A stretch of DNA of 52,917 nt from Herbaspirillum sp. ASV7 (GCF_016429215.1 NZ_JAELUH010000035.1:1-52917); one strand, 5' to 3'. Shown: positions 23,295 through 33,097, counted from the stretch's first letter. Translations and numbers: made by a program. Notes: generated from the letters alone by a model not told the origin.

Positions 23295-25529
23295 ATGACC
23301 GAATCAGTTTCTTCTTTGGAGATCAACCTCATGTCTGACCACATTGCACTCGCCCCGGCCGCACCGTGGGTCGAACTGCGCAGTACCGACGCTGACTGGA
23401 AAGCGGCCGATCCTGCGCTTCTGGGTAGCTTGCTTTGCCACATGCACCTCATTCGTGCCTTCGAAGAATCCGTGCTGGAGCTGGCCATGGAGGGCCTCGT
23501 GCACGGTCCGGCGCACTCCAGCGTTGGCCAGGAGGGGGGCGCTGCCGGCTCCATCCTGCCCCTGTTCGCAGCCGACCAGGTCAATGGCTCGCACCGTGGC
23601 CACCACCATTTCCTGTCCAAGGCGCTGGCTTATCTCACGCCAGACGGCATCGATCCCGCTGCCGATCTGACACCCGGGATCGAACAACTGCTGCAACGTA
23701 CGCTTGCCGAAATCCTGGGGCTGGCTCAAGGATTCTGCCAGGGGCGTGGCGGCTCCATGCACCTGCGCTGGGAAGAAGCGGGTGTGCTGGGCACCAATGC
23801 CATCGTCGGTGGAGGCGTGCCGCTGGCCGCCGGTGCGGCCTGGGCCCACAAGCATGCTGGCACCGACAACGTGGCCGTGACCTATTTCGGAGATGGTGCC
23901 ATCAACATCGGCTCGGTGCTGGAAACGATGAACCTTGCGGCTGCCTGGAAGCTGCCGCTGTGCTTCTTCATCGAGAACAACGGCTACGCCGTTTCCACCA
24001 CCGTGGAGGAGGCCACGGCGGAGCCGCGCTTGTCCGCGCGGGGGGCGGCCTTCAACATCCCGAGCTGGAAGGTCAACGGCATGGACCCGCTGGCGGTGCA
24101 CCTGGCTATGAGCGAGGCACTGGAACATATGCGCGCTGGCAGGGGGCCGACCATCATCGAGGCAGACGTCTACCGTTTCTTCCACCAGAACGGTGGCTTC
24201 CCCGGGAGTGCCTTCGGCTACCGTACCAAGGAAGAAGAGCAATCGTGGCGCCAGCGCGATCCGCTGGACTTGCTGGGCAGCCGGATGCAAGAACGCGGCC
24301 TGATCGACGAAGCGGGAATCCTGGCCCTGCGCAATCGCATCAAGGCGTCGATGGCGCGTGCGGTAGAAGCCCTGACCGAAAGTGACCCGGGCCGCGCCGG
24401 CAAGAAGCGTATCCGGCCCGAGTTGTGGCCCAGCCCCGACTTCCGGGATGTCGGTGTCCGTGGTGACCTGTCGGAACTGGAAGGTGTGCGTACCGAGGAA
24501 GAACATAGCTTCAGCGGCAAGCTGGAGCAGCGCAAGTTCATCGATGTGGTCGCCGATGTGATGGACCGCCGCATGGCCGTGGATGAACGCGTGGTGGTCA
24601 TGGGCGAGGACGTGCACCGTCTCAAAGGCGGCACCAACGGCGCTACCCGCGGCCTGAAGGACAAGTATCCGGAGCGCACGCTGGGAACGCCGATCAGCGA
24701 AAACGCCTTCTGCGGTCTGGGTGGTGGTATCGCCATGGACGGCCGTTTCCGTCCGGTGGTGGAGTTCATGTACCCCGATTTCATGTGGGTCGCGGCCGAC
24801 CAGGTGTTCAACCAGATCGGCAAGGCGCGTCACATGTTTGGTGGCGATATCGAGGTGCCGTTCGTGCTCAGAACCAAGGTGGCAATGGGGACCGGCTATG
24901 GCTCGCAGCACTCGATGGACCCAGCGGGCATCTTTGCGACCAGCCCCGGGTGGCGCATCGTGGCCCCTTCCACGCCGTTTGATTATGTCGGCCTGATGAA
25001 CGCGGCCCTGGCATTGAAGGACCCGGTACTGGTGATTGAGCACGTGGACCTCTACAACAGCAGTGGTACTGCCCCGGTCGATGATTTCGACTATCAGACT
25101 CCGTTCGGACGTGCGGCGGTGCGTCGCCAGGGCAAGGAAATGACCGTGCTGACTTATTTGTCCATGGTTGGTCATTCGCTGCAAGCCGTGCAGCAAACCG
25201 GTATCGACGCGGAAGTGATTGACCTTCGCTGGCTCGACCGCGCCAGCCTTGATTGGGAAACCATCGGTGCAAGCATCCGCAAGACCAACAATGTGCTGAT
25301 TGTGGAACAAGGTGCCCAGGGGACTTCCTACGGCGGCTGGCTGGCAGATGAAATCCAGCGTCGTTTCTTCGACTGGCTGGACCAACCCGTGCAACGCGTG
25401 GTGGGTGGTGAAGCTTCGCCGAGTATCTCCAAGGTGCTTGAGCGTGCCGCAGCAGCGCGTACCGAAGAAACCGTCGTCGGTCTGCAGAACGTGATGCGAG
25501 ATAAGGGCTCCGCCCCTGGTGTCGCTTGA
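23295..25529 (+). CDS. 2-oxoacid dehydrogenase E1, fused alpha and beta subunits
   Basis: A 744-residue thiamine-diphosphate enzyme that joins what are usually two proteins. The alpha half (to about residue 370) has GRGGSMHL and the diphosphate motif from GDGAINIG (Gly199) to ENNGYAVS. The beta half (from about 410) has VVVMGEDVHRLKGG, GTPISENAFCGLGGGIAMDG and GSQHSMDP. With the E2 and E3 that follow it would decarboxylate a 2-oxoacid to an acyl-CoA. Possible starts are ATG 23295 (GGAGGG before it) and ATG 23331 (GGAG before it); the reading frame also opens at TTG 23262. Acetoin-, pyruvate- and branched-chain-type substrates all remain possible. Confidence 0.87.
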   Translation: MTESVSSLEINLMSDHIALAPAAPWVELRSTDADWKAADPALLGSLLCHMHLIRAFEESVLELAMEGLVHGPAHSSVGQEGGAAGSILPLFAADQVNGSHRGHHHFLSKALAYLTPDGIDPAADLTPGIEQLLQRTLAEILGLAQGFCQGRGGSMHLRWEEAGVLGTNAIVGGGVPLAAGAAWAHKHAGTDNVAVTYFGDGAINIGSVLETMNLAAAWKLPLCFFIENNGYAVSTTVEEATAEPRLSARGAAFNIPSWKVNGMDPLAVHLAMSEALEHMRAGRGPTIIEADVYRFFHQNGGFPGSAFGYRTKEEEQSWRQRDPLDLLGSRMQERGLIDEAGILALRNRIKASMARAVEALTESDPGRAGKKRIRPELWPSPDFRDVGVRGDLSELEGVRTEEEHSFSGKLEQRKFIDVVADVMDRRMAVDERVVVMGEDVHRLKGGTNGATRGLKDKYPERTLGTPISENAFCGLGGGIAMDGRFRPVVEFMYPDFMWVAADQVFNQIGKARHMFGGDIEVPFVLRTKVAMGTGYGSQHSMDPAGIFATSPGWRIVAPSTPFDYVGLMNAALALKDPVLVIEHVDLYNSSGTAPVDDFDYQTPFGRAAVRRQGKEMTVLTYLSMVGHSLQAVQQTGIDAEVIDLRWLDRASLDWETIGASIRKTNNVLIVEQGAQGTSYGGWLADEIQRRFFDWLDQPVQRVVGGEASPSISKVLERAAAARTEETVVGLQNVMRDKGSAPGVA

Positions 25530-25563
25530 GCACAGCCCGATTACAGTACAGAAAGGATTCGCC

Positions 25564-26049
25564 ATGAGTATCAAGATGATTGTTCCGATGGAAGTCGGCA
25601 TCGCCTGTCGGGACCTGCCGGCATTGCGCCGCTTCTATGAAAACACCATGGGTTTCACCTTCGTGAGTGAGATCACCGTGTCGGCCGAAAACTCGGCACC
25701 CTCTGGTCTGTCGGCGGACGGTTATACGGTAGTGCGCCTGCAGACGCCTTATGGCGAGCGGATCAAACTGCTCGCCCCGAACACGCCGCCTCAGGCAGAG
25801 CCTGCCCCAGCGTTCATCCTGGACAAGCCAAATGCCGCCTATCTGACATTTATTGTGGACGATATCAATGCCGCCATCGCCAAGCTGCTGGATGCGGGAA
25901 TCCACTTCATGACGGGCCGTCAGCGGGTGGAGGCGCGCCCCGGTGTTTACCTGGCGTTCTGCCGCGACCCGGAAGGCAACGTTCTGGAATTGGTTGAGTA
26001 CAGCGATATCGCTGCCTATCGGCCCGACCTCAAGAAAGCGGAGAACTGA
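25564..26049 (+). CDS. VOC-family protein (glyoxalase/dioxygenase fold)
   Basis: A 161-residue protein with one VOC module pair: VGIACRDLPALRRFYENTMG at the start and AYLTFIVDDINAAIAKL, then FCRDPEGNVLELVEY near the end. The terminal Glu of LELVEY is a likely metal ligand. Families of this fold include lyases, epimerases and ring-cleaving dioxygenases. Its place between E1 and E2 implies a step in the same pathway, perhaps making the 2-oxoacid. ATG 25564 follows AAAGGA. Function not assignable. Confidence 0.78.
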   Translation: MSIKMIVPMEVGIACRDLPALRRFYENTMGFTFVSEITVSAENSAPSGLSADGYTVVRLQTPYGERIKLLAPNTPPQAEPAPAFILDKPNAAYLTFIVDDINAAIAKLLDAGIHFMTGRQRVEARPGVYLAFCRDPEGNVLELVEYSDIAAYRPDLKKAEN

Positions 26050-26050
26050 G

Positions 26051-27292
26051 ATGGCGAAGCTGATCAAGATGCCCGAGATTGCGGCCAATGCGACTTCGGC
26101 CGTCATCGTCCAATGGTCTAGAAAGGAAGGCGAATCCATCAAGGCGGGGGAATGCCTGGCGGAGATCGAGACCGACAAGGCCGTCATCGAATACGACGCC
26201 GACACCAGTGGCGTGATTGGGAAAATCCTGGCACCGGCCGGCAAGGACGTGGAAGTCGGCGCGCCAATCGCCGTACTGTTCGAAGCAGGTGAGAAAGACG
26301 TCGACATCACTGCGCTGCTCGCTGGGGCTGGGACTGCGACTGGTGCGGCAACGGCCCCGATGGCTGCGGCAACCTCTTCCGGCTCGGCACCGGTGGCCAA
26401 GGCTGGCGGCAATGAGCCTGCCTCTGGCCGCATCTTCGCCAGTCCGCTCGCCCGCCGCCTGGCGCAAGAGCGGGGCCTGGCGCTGGAGGGTCTGAAAGGC
26501 AGCGGCCCCCATGGCCGTATCGTTCGTCGCGATGTAGAGGCAGCGCGTCAGGACGTGCCTGCCACTGTCTCGGCGGCCAAGCCTGCGGCGCAGAGCGCTT
26601 CCCCGGTTGGTTCCGCGTTCACGGAGATTGCCCACAGTGGCATGCGTCGCACCATCGCCCGGCGGCTCAGCGAGAGCAAGGCCAACATTCCGCATTTCTA
26701 TCTCAGTGCTGATTGCCGCATGGATAAGCTGCTGTCACTGCGCGCGGAGATCAATGCCGCCGCTACCAGGAAGGTATCGGTCAACGATTTCATCGTGAAG
26801 GCAGTCGCCGTGGCGCTGCAGGCGGTGCCGGACATGAATGTAAGCTGGACCGAAAACGCGCTGCGCAAGTACGAGGTGGCCGATATCTCCGTGGCGGTGT
26901 CCACCGATGGTGGTCTGATCACCCCTGTGGTGCGCAACGCCGGGGCCAAGACCCTGTCCGCGATCAGCACGGAAATCGCCGATCTGGCCGCGCGTGCACG
27001 GGCAGGCTCACTGGCTCCGGATGAATATCAGGGCGGCAGTTTTACCGTCAGCAATCTGGGCATGTTCGGCGTGCGCGAATTCTCGGCCATCATCAATCCA
27101 CCTCAAGCGGCCATCTTGGCCGTTGGCGCGACCTTGCAGCAGGCGGTCGTGGCGGACGGTCAGCTAGGCGTAGCCCAGGTCATGAAAGTCACGTTGTCCG
27201 TCGACCATCGTGCGGTCGATGGTGCGTTGGCAGCGCTGTGGCTGGCGGCATTCCAACGTTGCATCGAAAACCCGCTTAGTGCATTGATTTGA
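26051..27292 (+). CDS. 2-oxoacid dehydrogenase E2 acyltransferase
   Basis: A 413-residue E2. One lipoyl domain (residues 1-80) has the lipoylated Lys in EIETDKAVIEYD; an Ala/Pro-rich linker follows; the E1/E3-binding domain is about 125-165 (ASPLARRLAQERGLALEGL); the catalytic core ends with DHRAVDGA, holding the active-site His and Asp. A single lipoyl domain is usual for non-pyruvate complexes. The ATG follows the VOC stop by one base. Confidence 0.92.
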   Translation: MAKLIKMPEIAANATSAVIVQWSRKEGESIKAGECLAEIETDKAVIEYDADTSGVIGKILAPAGKDVEVGAPIAVLFEAGEKDVDITALLAGAGTATGAATAPMAAATSSGSAPVAKAGGNEPASGRIFASPLARRLAQERGLALEGLKGSGPHGRIVRRDVEAARQDVPATVSAAKPAAQSASPVGSAFTEIAHSGMRRTIARRLSESKANIPHFYLSADCRMDKLLSLRAEINAAATRKVSVNDFIVKAVAVALQAVPDMNVSWTENALRKYEVADISVAVSTDGGLITPVVRNAGAKTLSAISTEIADLAARARAGSLAPDEYQGGSFTVSNLGMFGVREFSAIINPPQAAILAVGATLQQAVVADGQLGVAQVMKVTLSVDHRAVDGALAALWLAAFQRCIENPLSALI

Positions 27293-27293
27293 G

Positions 27294-28718
27294 GTGACCG
27301 TGAGCAAGCTAGAGCAAACTGAATACGACCTGGCGGTCGTTGGAGGCGGCCCGGGAGGATATGTGGCTGCCATTCGCGCCGCGCAGCTGGGCATGAAAAC
27401 GGTCTTGATAGAGAAGGACCAGTTGGGGGGTGTCTGCCTTAACTGGGGCTGCATTCCCACCAAGGCATTGTTGCGTTCGGCAGATGTCTTGCGCCTGGTG
27501 CGTGAGGCATCCAGGTTCGGCGTGCAAGCAGGTGTGCCGCAGGCCGACCTGCAAGCGATGGTGGCGCGCTCCCGGGCGGTGGCGGCGGAACTGAACAGAG
27601 GCGTCGGCTACCTGATGAAGAAGAACAAGGTCACGGTGATCAATGGCACGGCACGTCTTGCGGGACGGGGCCGTCTGGCCATCGAGCGCAAAGATGGAGA
27701 TGGACAGTCCCACGTCCGGGCGAAGCACATCATCCTTGCCACCGGTGCGCGGGCACGGGTGTTGCCTGGGCTGGTACCTGACGGCGAAAGCGTGTGGTCT
27801 TATCGGGAGGCGCTGGTGCCGCGTCAGGCGCCGCGTCGCCTGCTGGTGATCGGTGCCGGTGCCATTGGCATTGAATTCGCCAGTTTCTACCTTGCCTTGG
27901 GGGCCGAGGTCAGCGTGGTCGAAATGGCTGACCGGATCTTGCCGGTGGAGGATGAGGACATCAGCGCGCACGTTGCCAAGGCGCTCCGCAAGGATGGTAT
28001 GCACCTCTACACGGGTTCGCGCATCGTGTCTGCGGACAAGCGTCCCCTGGGGGCCGGCCATGAGTGGCATGTCAGTCTTGGCGGCAAGCACCAGGAAACC
28101 CTGGTAGCGGACGTTGTTCTGGTGGCCGCCGGCATCGTGGGAAATGTCGAGAAACTAGGCCTGGAGGGCAGCGCCGTGAAGGTCGAGCGAACTCACATCG
28201 TGACGGATGCTTTCGGCGCTACCGGCGAGCCCGGTGTGTATGCCATCGGTGACGTCGCCGGGCCTCCGTGGCTGGCACACAAGGCAAGTCACGAAGGCGT
28301 TGCTTGTGTCGAAAAAATCGCCGGACTGCATCCTCATCCACTGGAAGCCTCCAGCATCGCGGCATGTACCTATAGCCACCCTCAGGTTGCCAGTGTCGGC
28401 ATGACCGAGGCCGCAGCTCGCCAGGCTGGCCGCAGGATCCGGGTCGGGAAATTCCCGTTCTCCGTGAATGGCAAGGCGATTGCGTTGGGGGCGACGGATG
28501 GCTTCGCCAAGGTGGTCTTCGATGAAAGCAGCGGCGAGCTGCTGGGCGCGCACATGGTTGGCGAAGAAGTCACCGAGATGATCCAGGGATACGCCATAGC
28601 GCGGCAGCTTGAAAGCACCGAGGCTGAATTGATGGCCACGGTATTTCCCCATCCGACGCAATCGGAAGTCATGCACGAGGCTGTCCTGGCCGCTTACCAG
28701 CGCACTCTTCATATCTAA
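27294..28718 (+). CDS. Dihydrolipoyl dehydrogenase (E3)
   Basis: A 474-residue FAD disulphide oxidoreductase. The FAD site is LAVVGGGPGGYVAAIRAAQL, the redox pair is GGVCLNWGCIPTK, the NAD site is VIGAGAIGIEFASFY, and the catalytic His-Glu pair is in FPHPTQSEVMHEA. It reoxidises the lipoamide of the E2 next to it. Start is GTG 27294 or GTG 27300, both next to the E2 stop with GAGG nearby. Last gene of the operon. Confidence 0.93.
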   Translation: MTVSKLEQTEYDLAVVGGGPGGYVAAIRAAQLGMKTVLIEKDQLGGVCLNWGCIPTKALLRSADVLRLVREASRFGVQAGVPQADLQAMVARSRAVAAELNRGVGYLMKKNKVTVINGTARLAGRGRLAIERKDGDGQSHVRAKHIILATGARARVLPGLVPDGESVWSYREALVPRQAPRRLLVIGAGAIGIEFASFYLALGAEVSVVEMADRILPVEDEDISAHVAKALRKDGMHLYTGSRIVSADKRPLGAGHEWHVSLGGKHQETLVADVVLVAAGIVGNVEKLGLEGSAVKVERTHIVTDAFGATGEPGVYAIGDVAGPPWLAHKASHEGVACVEKIAGLHPHPLEASSIAACTYSHPQVASVGMTEAAARQAGRRIRVGKFPFSVNGKAIALGATDGFAKVVFDESSGELLGAHMVGEEVTEMIQGYAIARQLESTEAELMATVFPHPTQSEVMHEAVLAAYQRTLHI

Positions 28719-28785
28719 GCAAGGCGTTGATCTGTCTTCATTGCGTTTCCCGCAAGCCTGGACCCGCTCAGTCGGTATCGGCAAC

Positions 28786-28817
28786 GGCCTGGCTGCCGCT
28801 CCTGCCTGCGCCAGGCC
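28786..28817. terminator. Hairpin between convergent genes
   Basis: GGCCTGGC and GCCAGGCC (28786-28793 and 28810-28817) form a stem around 16 bases, in the 114-bp gap between the E3 gene and the DUF748 gene. There is no T run, so termination is only a guess. Nothing else is seen in this gap. Confidence 0.35.
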
Positions 28818-28832
28818 CTGCCGATTGCGGGC

Positions 28833-31800
28833 TTACTGGATGGTCAAATCCACCCGCGCCTTGGGCTCCTTGGCATCGATGCCGGTGCCATCGAGCTTGG
28901 GCGCAATCAGGAAGATCCGGGCCGGGTCGATGATGCTTTGCTCCTGCAGGTAGCTGCGCACCTGGTCGGCCCGGCGCTGGGCCAGGTTGCGCAGGTCGTC
29001 CTGGGTTACCTGGGTGTGTTCGATGATGAGCTTTTCCATCTCGGCCGCCGGCAGTGACTTGGCCAGGCCGATGGCGTTGCGCGGCTTGTCGAACTTGCTG
29101 TCCTTGTAGACCCGCTCCAGGTACTTGGCGCGCTCGGCATCGCTCAGTCGGATCGGGCCGGAAGGTTGGCCCTCCTTGGCGATCACCTCGCCGCGCTTGA
29201 GGGCGCGCATCTGGCGCTCCAGCGCCTCCTGGCGCAGGCCCTGGTCGTCCACCTGGGGATCGACGCGGCCGGTGATGTCGAGCTTGATGCCCGGGCGCTC
29301 ATGCAGCACGTAACCCAGCGCATCGAGCTTCTTGCGCACCGTGTCGTCGATCTCGGCCGAACCGGGCGCGAATTCGATGTAGCGCAGTTCGCCGATGTTC
29401 TCGTCGCTGCGGAACATCGAGCCGATCAGCGCAAAGGGCGAGGTCACCGCCTTGACGATCAGGTTCACGAACACCCGCACGATGATGCCGCCGACCGAGA
29501 ATTGCGGGTCCGACAGCGATCCGGAAATCGGCAGGTTCAGGTTGATGTTGCCGTTCCTGTCCTTGAGCAGCGAGACCGCCAGCATTACTGGCAGGTTGGT
29601 GGCGCTGGGGCTGTCGACGCGCTCACCGAAGGTCAGCTGCTCGATGCGCAGGTCGTTCTGGGCTACCAGCTTGTCGTTCTCGATCTTGTATTGCACGTCC
29701 ATGGACAGCTTGCCCTTGGTGATCGGGTAGCCGGCGTACTTGGCCGAATACGGGGTCAGGCGCGGCAATTGGACGCCGTTGGCGCTGGCCTTCAGGTCCA
29801 GGTACATGGGCTTGAAGAGGGGATTGAGGGCACCCGAGATCTGCAGCGGGGCATCGTTGTCGATCTTGCCGCTGATGTTGATCGGCGCCGGCTGCGGCTT
29901 CTCCGAGGAGATCTCGCCGATGGAGCCGGACAGGCCGGTCATGTTGGCCGTGTAGTTGGGTTTGACGAAGTTGTCCGTGTAGTTGATGTTGCCGCCGTCG
30001 ATGACCACCTTGCCCACGCGCACGATGGGCGCATCGGCGGGCGCGGCCGCTGCGGTGACGGGGGCGGTGGAGGTGGTCTTGCGGGAGTCGCCGGTGTTGC
30101 CCTTGGCATCTTTCTTGGTGTCGTCCGTGATCGAGCCTTGCGCGCCGGCGTCAGCCACCAGAATGTCCTGCAGATTCAGGCGGCCCTTGTCGGAGAGGAT
30201 GGCGCGGGCGTAGAAGTTGTTCAGCGCGACCTTCTCCAGCGATACCTGCGGTCGGCCGCCGATCCTGGCCTGGATGCCGGAGATGTCCAGCGTGCGCCAG
30301 CGCAGGAAGTCGGTGGCTGTCACCTTGTCCTGCATGCGCAGGTTGGTGAGGGCGGCACTACCCTTGTAGTCCAGCGCGAACTTCTGCTGTTCCAGCGGCG
30401 GCGTCATGGCCAGCTTGCCCTTGGCGCTGAGCAGGCCGCTGCTGATGGTGACATTGAGCACATTGGCGAAGTAGCCCTGGAAGGGGGCGATCGGCAGGTC
30501 CTTGGCGTCCAGTTCGAGATCCACGTTCTTGAGATGGGGCGCGACCTGGCCGTTGACATCGACCTTGCCGGCCTTGTCGAAGCGGGCCTGCAGGTTCAGG
30601 CGCATGGCCTGGTCCAGCGTGTCGGTGACATTCTGCGCGCGCAGCGAGAGGGATTGCACGCTGATGGGCGCGGCGGCTTTGTTGCCCTTGGGCGTGAGCT
30701 GGAGATTGGCCAGTTCCACGGTGCTGTCGTCGACCCTGAGATGGCCGTCCTTGAACTGCAGCGTGGCGTTACCGGAGAGCTTGCCGGCCAGGTCATCGAC
30801 CGGGGCGCTGTGGAGGTAGTTGCGGTAGCCGGCCAGGTCGATGCCGGCCAGCGTCAGCTTGCCGCTCGCAGCAGGCTTGAGGGGGGCGATGTCGCCTTCG
30901 AAGCCGAGCTTGCCGTGGCCGTTCTCCAGCATCGACAGTTTCAACTGGGCGGGTTTGGCATCAGCGGCCGTCGAGAGCTGTGCGGCGCTGATCTCGATCT
31001 GCGACAGTTGCACGGTTTGCGCCGGCGCGGCGTTGGCTTCGTCACGCCAGTTGATTTCTCCGTTACGTACATTCAACTGCTGCAATACGATGGTGGCCGG
31101 CGCTTGCGCCGGTGTCGCTGCAGCGGGGGCAGCAGGAGCGGGGGAAGCCGTCTTTGCCTTGGCGCTGCTGCCGGCCTTGTTGCCGGACAGGGCGCGCAGC
31201 CAGTTGATCTCGCCGCGTGCATTCATGGAGGCCCAGACCTGCGGCTGCTCCAGCGTGACCTCGCTGATCTCGCCGCTGGCGGCCAGTACATCGAATTGCT
31301 GCAGCTGCGCCTTGAGCTGCTTGAGCTTGAGCAGGGGCGCCTGGTTCTTGTCCTGTACAGAGATGTCATCGAGCATCACATCACCGCTCAAGGCCACCTT
31401 GGGCTTGTCATCCTTGCGCACGAAACCCAGGTCCAGCCTGGTCGACAGCGTGGCACTGCGCAGCACCACCGGCAACTCGACCGGTACGAAGGGGAGGTAG
31501 CTGACCAGGTCCAGCTTGTCGATATCGATGGCGAAGGCCGATTCCTGCGAGGCGGTGAAGGGCTTGCTGCGGCCCTTCAGGTGCAGCGGCGTGCCGTTGA
31601 TGACCGCCGACAGTTGCGGCTGCACGAAGCTATCGATATTGCCGGGCAGGTTGGAGATGAAAGGCAGGCCAAGCTGCAGCGCGGCGATCTCGATGGTCTT
31701 GCCGGTGACCTTGTCTTCGAAACGCAGGTCGCCATCCTGCAATTGCACGTTGGCCAGCGAGAAGCGCGACTGGCCCTCGCTCTTGGGCAGGGCGGCGATG

Positions 31801-32237
31801 CGTTCCAGGATGTCGGAGAAGTTGTAGTGGCCGATGCCCTGCGCATCGATGCGCACCACGTGCAGTTGCGGCGTGGTTAGCCTGATCTCGTCGACCACCG
31901 GCGCCAGGCGCAGCAGCGACATCGAGGAGGCATTGACCAGCAGCGACTTGGCGCCGAAGAAGGGCGTCTTGCCATCGGCCTCGTAGAGCGTGATATCGGA
32001 GGCAGTCAACGCCAGCCGGAACGGGTTGAAGGCCAGCGCGCCGATCTCCAGCCGGCGGCCGATCTTTTCCTGGGTCTGCTCGATGGCGATCTTCCTGACC
32101 AGGTAGGGCAGAGCCTGCCAGCTGATGGCGGCCAGCACCAGCAGGCTTGCTATGGTCCATGCCAGCCATGTCAGGGGGCGGCGCAGGCGCTGCCATCCCG
32201 GTTGCCTGGTCAGAGCGCTGAGGGCTGTCTTGGTCAT
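28833..32237 (-). CDS. DUF748/AsmA-like envelope protein
   Basis: A 1134-residue protein with an N-terminal membrane anchor (LTWLAWTIASLLVLAAISWQ) and a long periplasmic body. The region after the anchor (KIGRRLEIGALAFNPFRLAL and ASDITLYEADGK) is the DUF748/AsmA-like start. The rest is beta-rich with an Ala/Pro-rich insert (about 400-430). The end has IEFAPGSAEIDDTVRKKLDA and LDITGRVDPQ, an OmpA-like pattern. AsmA-like proteins are thought to bridge the envelope for phospholipid transport. Start ATG 32237 is preferred (AGGGAAA before it) over an open extension to 32360. It is not in an operon with gph, 203 bp upstream. Confidence 0.82.
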   Translation of the reverse strand: MTKTALSALTRQPGWQRLRRPLTWLAWTIASLLVLAAISWQALPYLVRKIAIEQTQEKIGRRLEIGALAFNPFRLALTASDITLYEADGKTPFFGAKSLLVNASSMSLLRLAPVVDEIRLTTPQLHVVRIDAQGIGHYNFSDILERIAALPKSEGQSRFSLANVQLQDGDLRFEDKVTGKTIEIAALQLGLPFISNLPGNIDSFVQPQLSAVINGTPLHLKGRSKPFTASQESAFAIDIDKLDLVSYLPFVPVELPVVLRSATLSTRLDLGFVRKDDKPKVALSGDVMLDDISVQDKNQAPLLKLKQLKAQLQQFDVLAASGEISEVTLEQPQVWASMNARGEINWLRALSGNKAGSSAKAKTASPAPAAPAAATPAQAPATIVLQQLNVRNGEINWRDEANAAPAQTVQLSQIEISAAQLSTAADAKPAQLKLSMLENGHGKLGFEGDIAPLKPAASGKLTLAGIDLAGYRNYLHSAPVDDLAGKLSGNATLQFKDGHLRVDDSTVELANLQLTPKGNKAAAPISVQSLSLRAQNVTDTLDQAMRLNLQARFDKAGKVDVNGQVAPHLKNVDLELDAKDLPIAPFQGYFANVLNVTISSGLLSAKGKLAMTPPLEQQKFALDYKGSAALTNLRMQDKVTATDFLRWRTLDISGIQARIGGRPQVSLEKVALNNFYARAILSDKGRLNLQDILVADAGAQGSITDDTKKDAKGNTGDSRKTTSTAPVTAAAAPADAPIVRVGKVVIDGGNINYTDNFVKPNYTANMTGLSGSIGEISSEKPQPAPINISGKIDNDAPLQISGALNPLFKPMYLDLKASANGVQLPRLTPYSAKYAGYPITKGKLSMDVQYKIENDKLVAQNDLRIEQLTFGERVDSPSATNLPVMLAVSLLKDRNGNINLNLPISGSLSDPQFSVGGIIVRVFVNLIVKAVTSPFALIGSMFRSDENIGELRYIEFAPGSAEIDDTVRKKLDALGYVLHERPGIKLDITGRVDPQVDDQGLRQEALERQMRALKRGEVIAKEGQPSGPIRLSDAERAKYLERVYKDSKFDKPRNAIGLAKSLPAAEMEKLIIEHTQVTQDDLRNLAQRRADQVRSYLQEQSIIDPARIFLIAPKLDGTGIDAKEPKARVDLTIQ

Positions 32238-32348
32238 GAGGATTTCCCTTGTCGAGGCCGTCCTGCGCTGGCGTCGGGGAAGGACGCGGGCGGGCGGCGC
32301 ATATTGTGCTTGTTCTGGTGTGGCGGTGACCCGTGTGCGCACGAGCCG

Positions 32349-32380
32349 GCATGCCCTCACATTCTAATGCGAGGGCATGC
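32349..32380. repeat. Long palindrome upstream of the DUF748 gene
   Basis: GCATGCCCTC and GAGGGCATGC are perfect 10-bp arms; inside, CATT and AATG also pair, with one mismatch between. On the minus strand a TAGAAT lies at the centre, which would make this an operator over the -10 of the DUF748 gene; the -35 is weak. Otherwise it is a factor-independent end for gph without a T run. Nothing else is seen in 32238-32440. Confidence 0.5.
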
Positions 32381-32440
32381 TGCTGTACTAGGAGGGGAAA
32401 GCTGCGCCCAAGTTTCAGCGCTGCGGCAGGCGATGGCGCG

Positions 32441-33097
32441 TCAGGCCAGCAGATCGAGGAGATGCAGCGGGTGGTGCAGCAGGGCGTCAGCGTCCCAGCC
32501 GGCGGGCTCGCTGTGGCCGCAATAGCCCCAGGCAGCGGCCACCGTGGGCATGCCGGCCGCGCGGCCGGCCTGGATGTCGCGCAGGTCGTCGCCGACATAC
32601 CAGCAGTCGGGCGCGTCCAGTTGCAGGCGCCGTGCGGCTTCCAGCAGAGGCGCGGGATGCGGCTTGGGATGCGGTGTGGTGTCACCGGAGACGATGCAGC
32701 CGGCGTGACCCAGGCCGATCTGCGGTGCCAGCACGTCGGTGAAGCGGGCCGCCTTGTTGGTGACGATGCCCCAGGCGATGCCGCGCGATTGCAGCTGCGC
32801 CAGCAGTTCGGGCACACCCTCGAAGAGCTGGCTGTGGGTGGTCATGTTGGCCTGGTAGCGGTCCAGGAAGCGTACACGCAGCGCCTCGTATTGCTCGTCG
32901 CCGGGATGGATCCCCAGCGCCGCACCGATCAGCCCGCGCGCGCCGGCCGAGGCGACCGGACGCAGGATCTCATAGGGTGCGTCCTCCAGTCCTCGCTCCT
33001 GGCGCAGGAAATTGGCGGCCGCAGCCAGGTCGGGGGCGGTGTCGGCAAGCGTGCCGTCGAGGTCGAACAGGATCGCGCGCGGTGGGCGTAGTGGCAT
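32441..33097 (-). CDS. gph: Phosphoglycolate phosphatase (HAD family)
   Basis: A 218-residue HAD hydrolase. Motif I is ILFDLDGTLADTAPDL (nucleophile Asp), motif II is the Thr in WGIVTNKAARF, and motif IV is YVGDDLRDIQAG. A helical cap follows motif I. It removes phosphate from 2-phosphoglycolate made in DNA repair and metabolism. The next gene upstream is ubiG, a standard ubiG-gph pairing in this group, with 67 bp between. Confidence 0.9.
   Translation of the reverse strand: MPLRPPRAILFDLDGTLADTAPDLAAAANFLRQERGLEDAPYEILRPVASAGARGLIGAALGIHPGDEQYEALRVRFLDRYQANMTTHSQLFEGVPELLAQLQSRGIAWGIVTNKAARFTDVLAPQIGLGHAGCIVSGDTTPHPKPHPAPLLEAARRLQLDAPDCWYVGDDLRDIQAGRAAGMPTVAAAWGYCGHSEPAGWDADALLHHPLHLLDLLA

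Noticed and set aside
29166..31880. A 904-residue plus-strand frame opposite the DUF748 gene
   Set aside because: Antisense shadow with low-complexity composition; the minus-strand frame has a signal anchor and family motifs.
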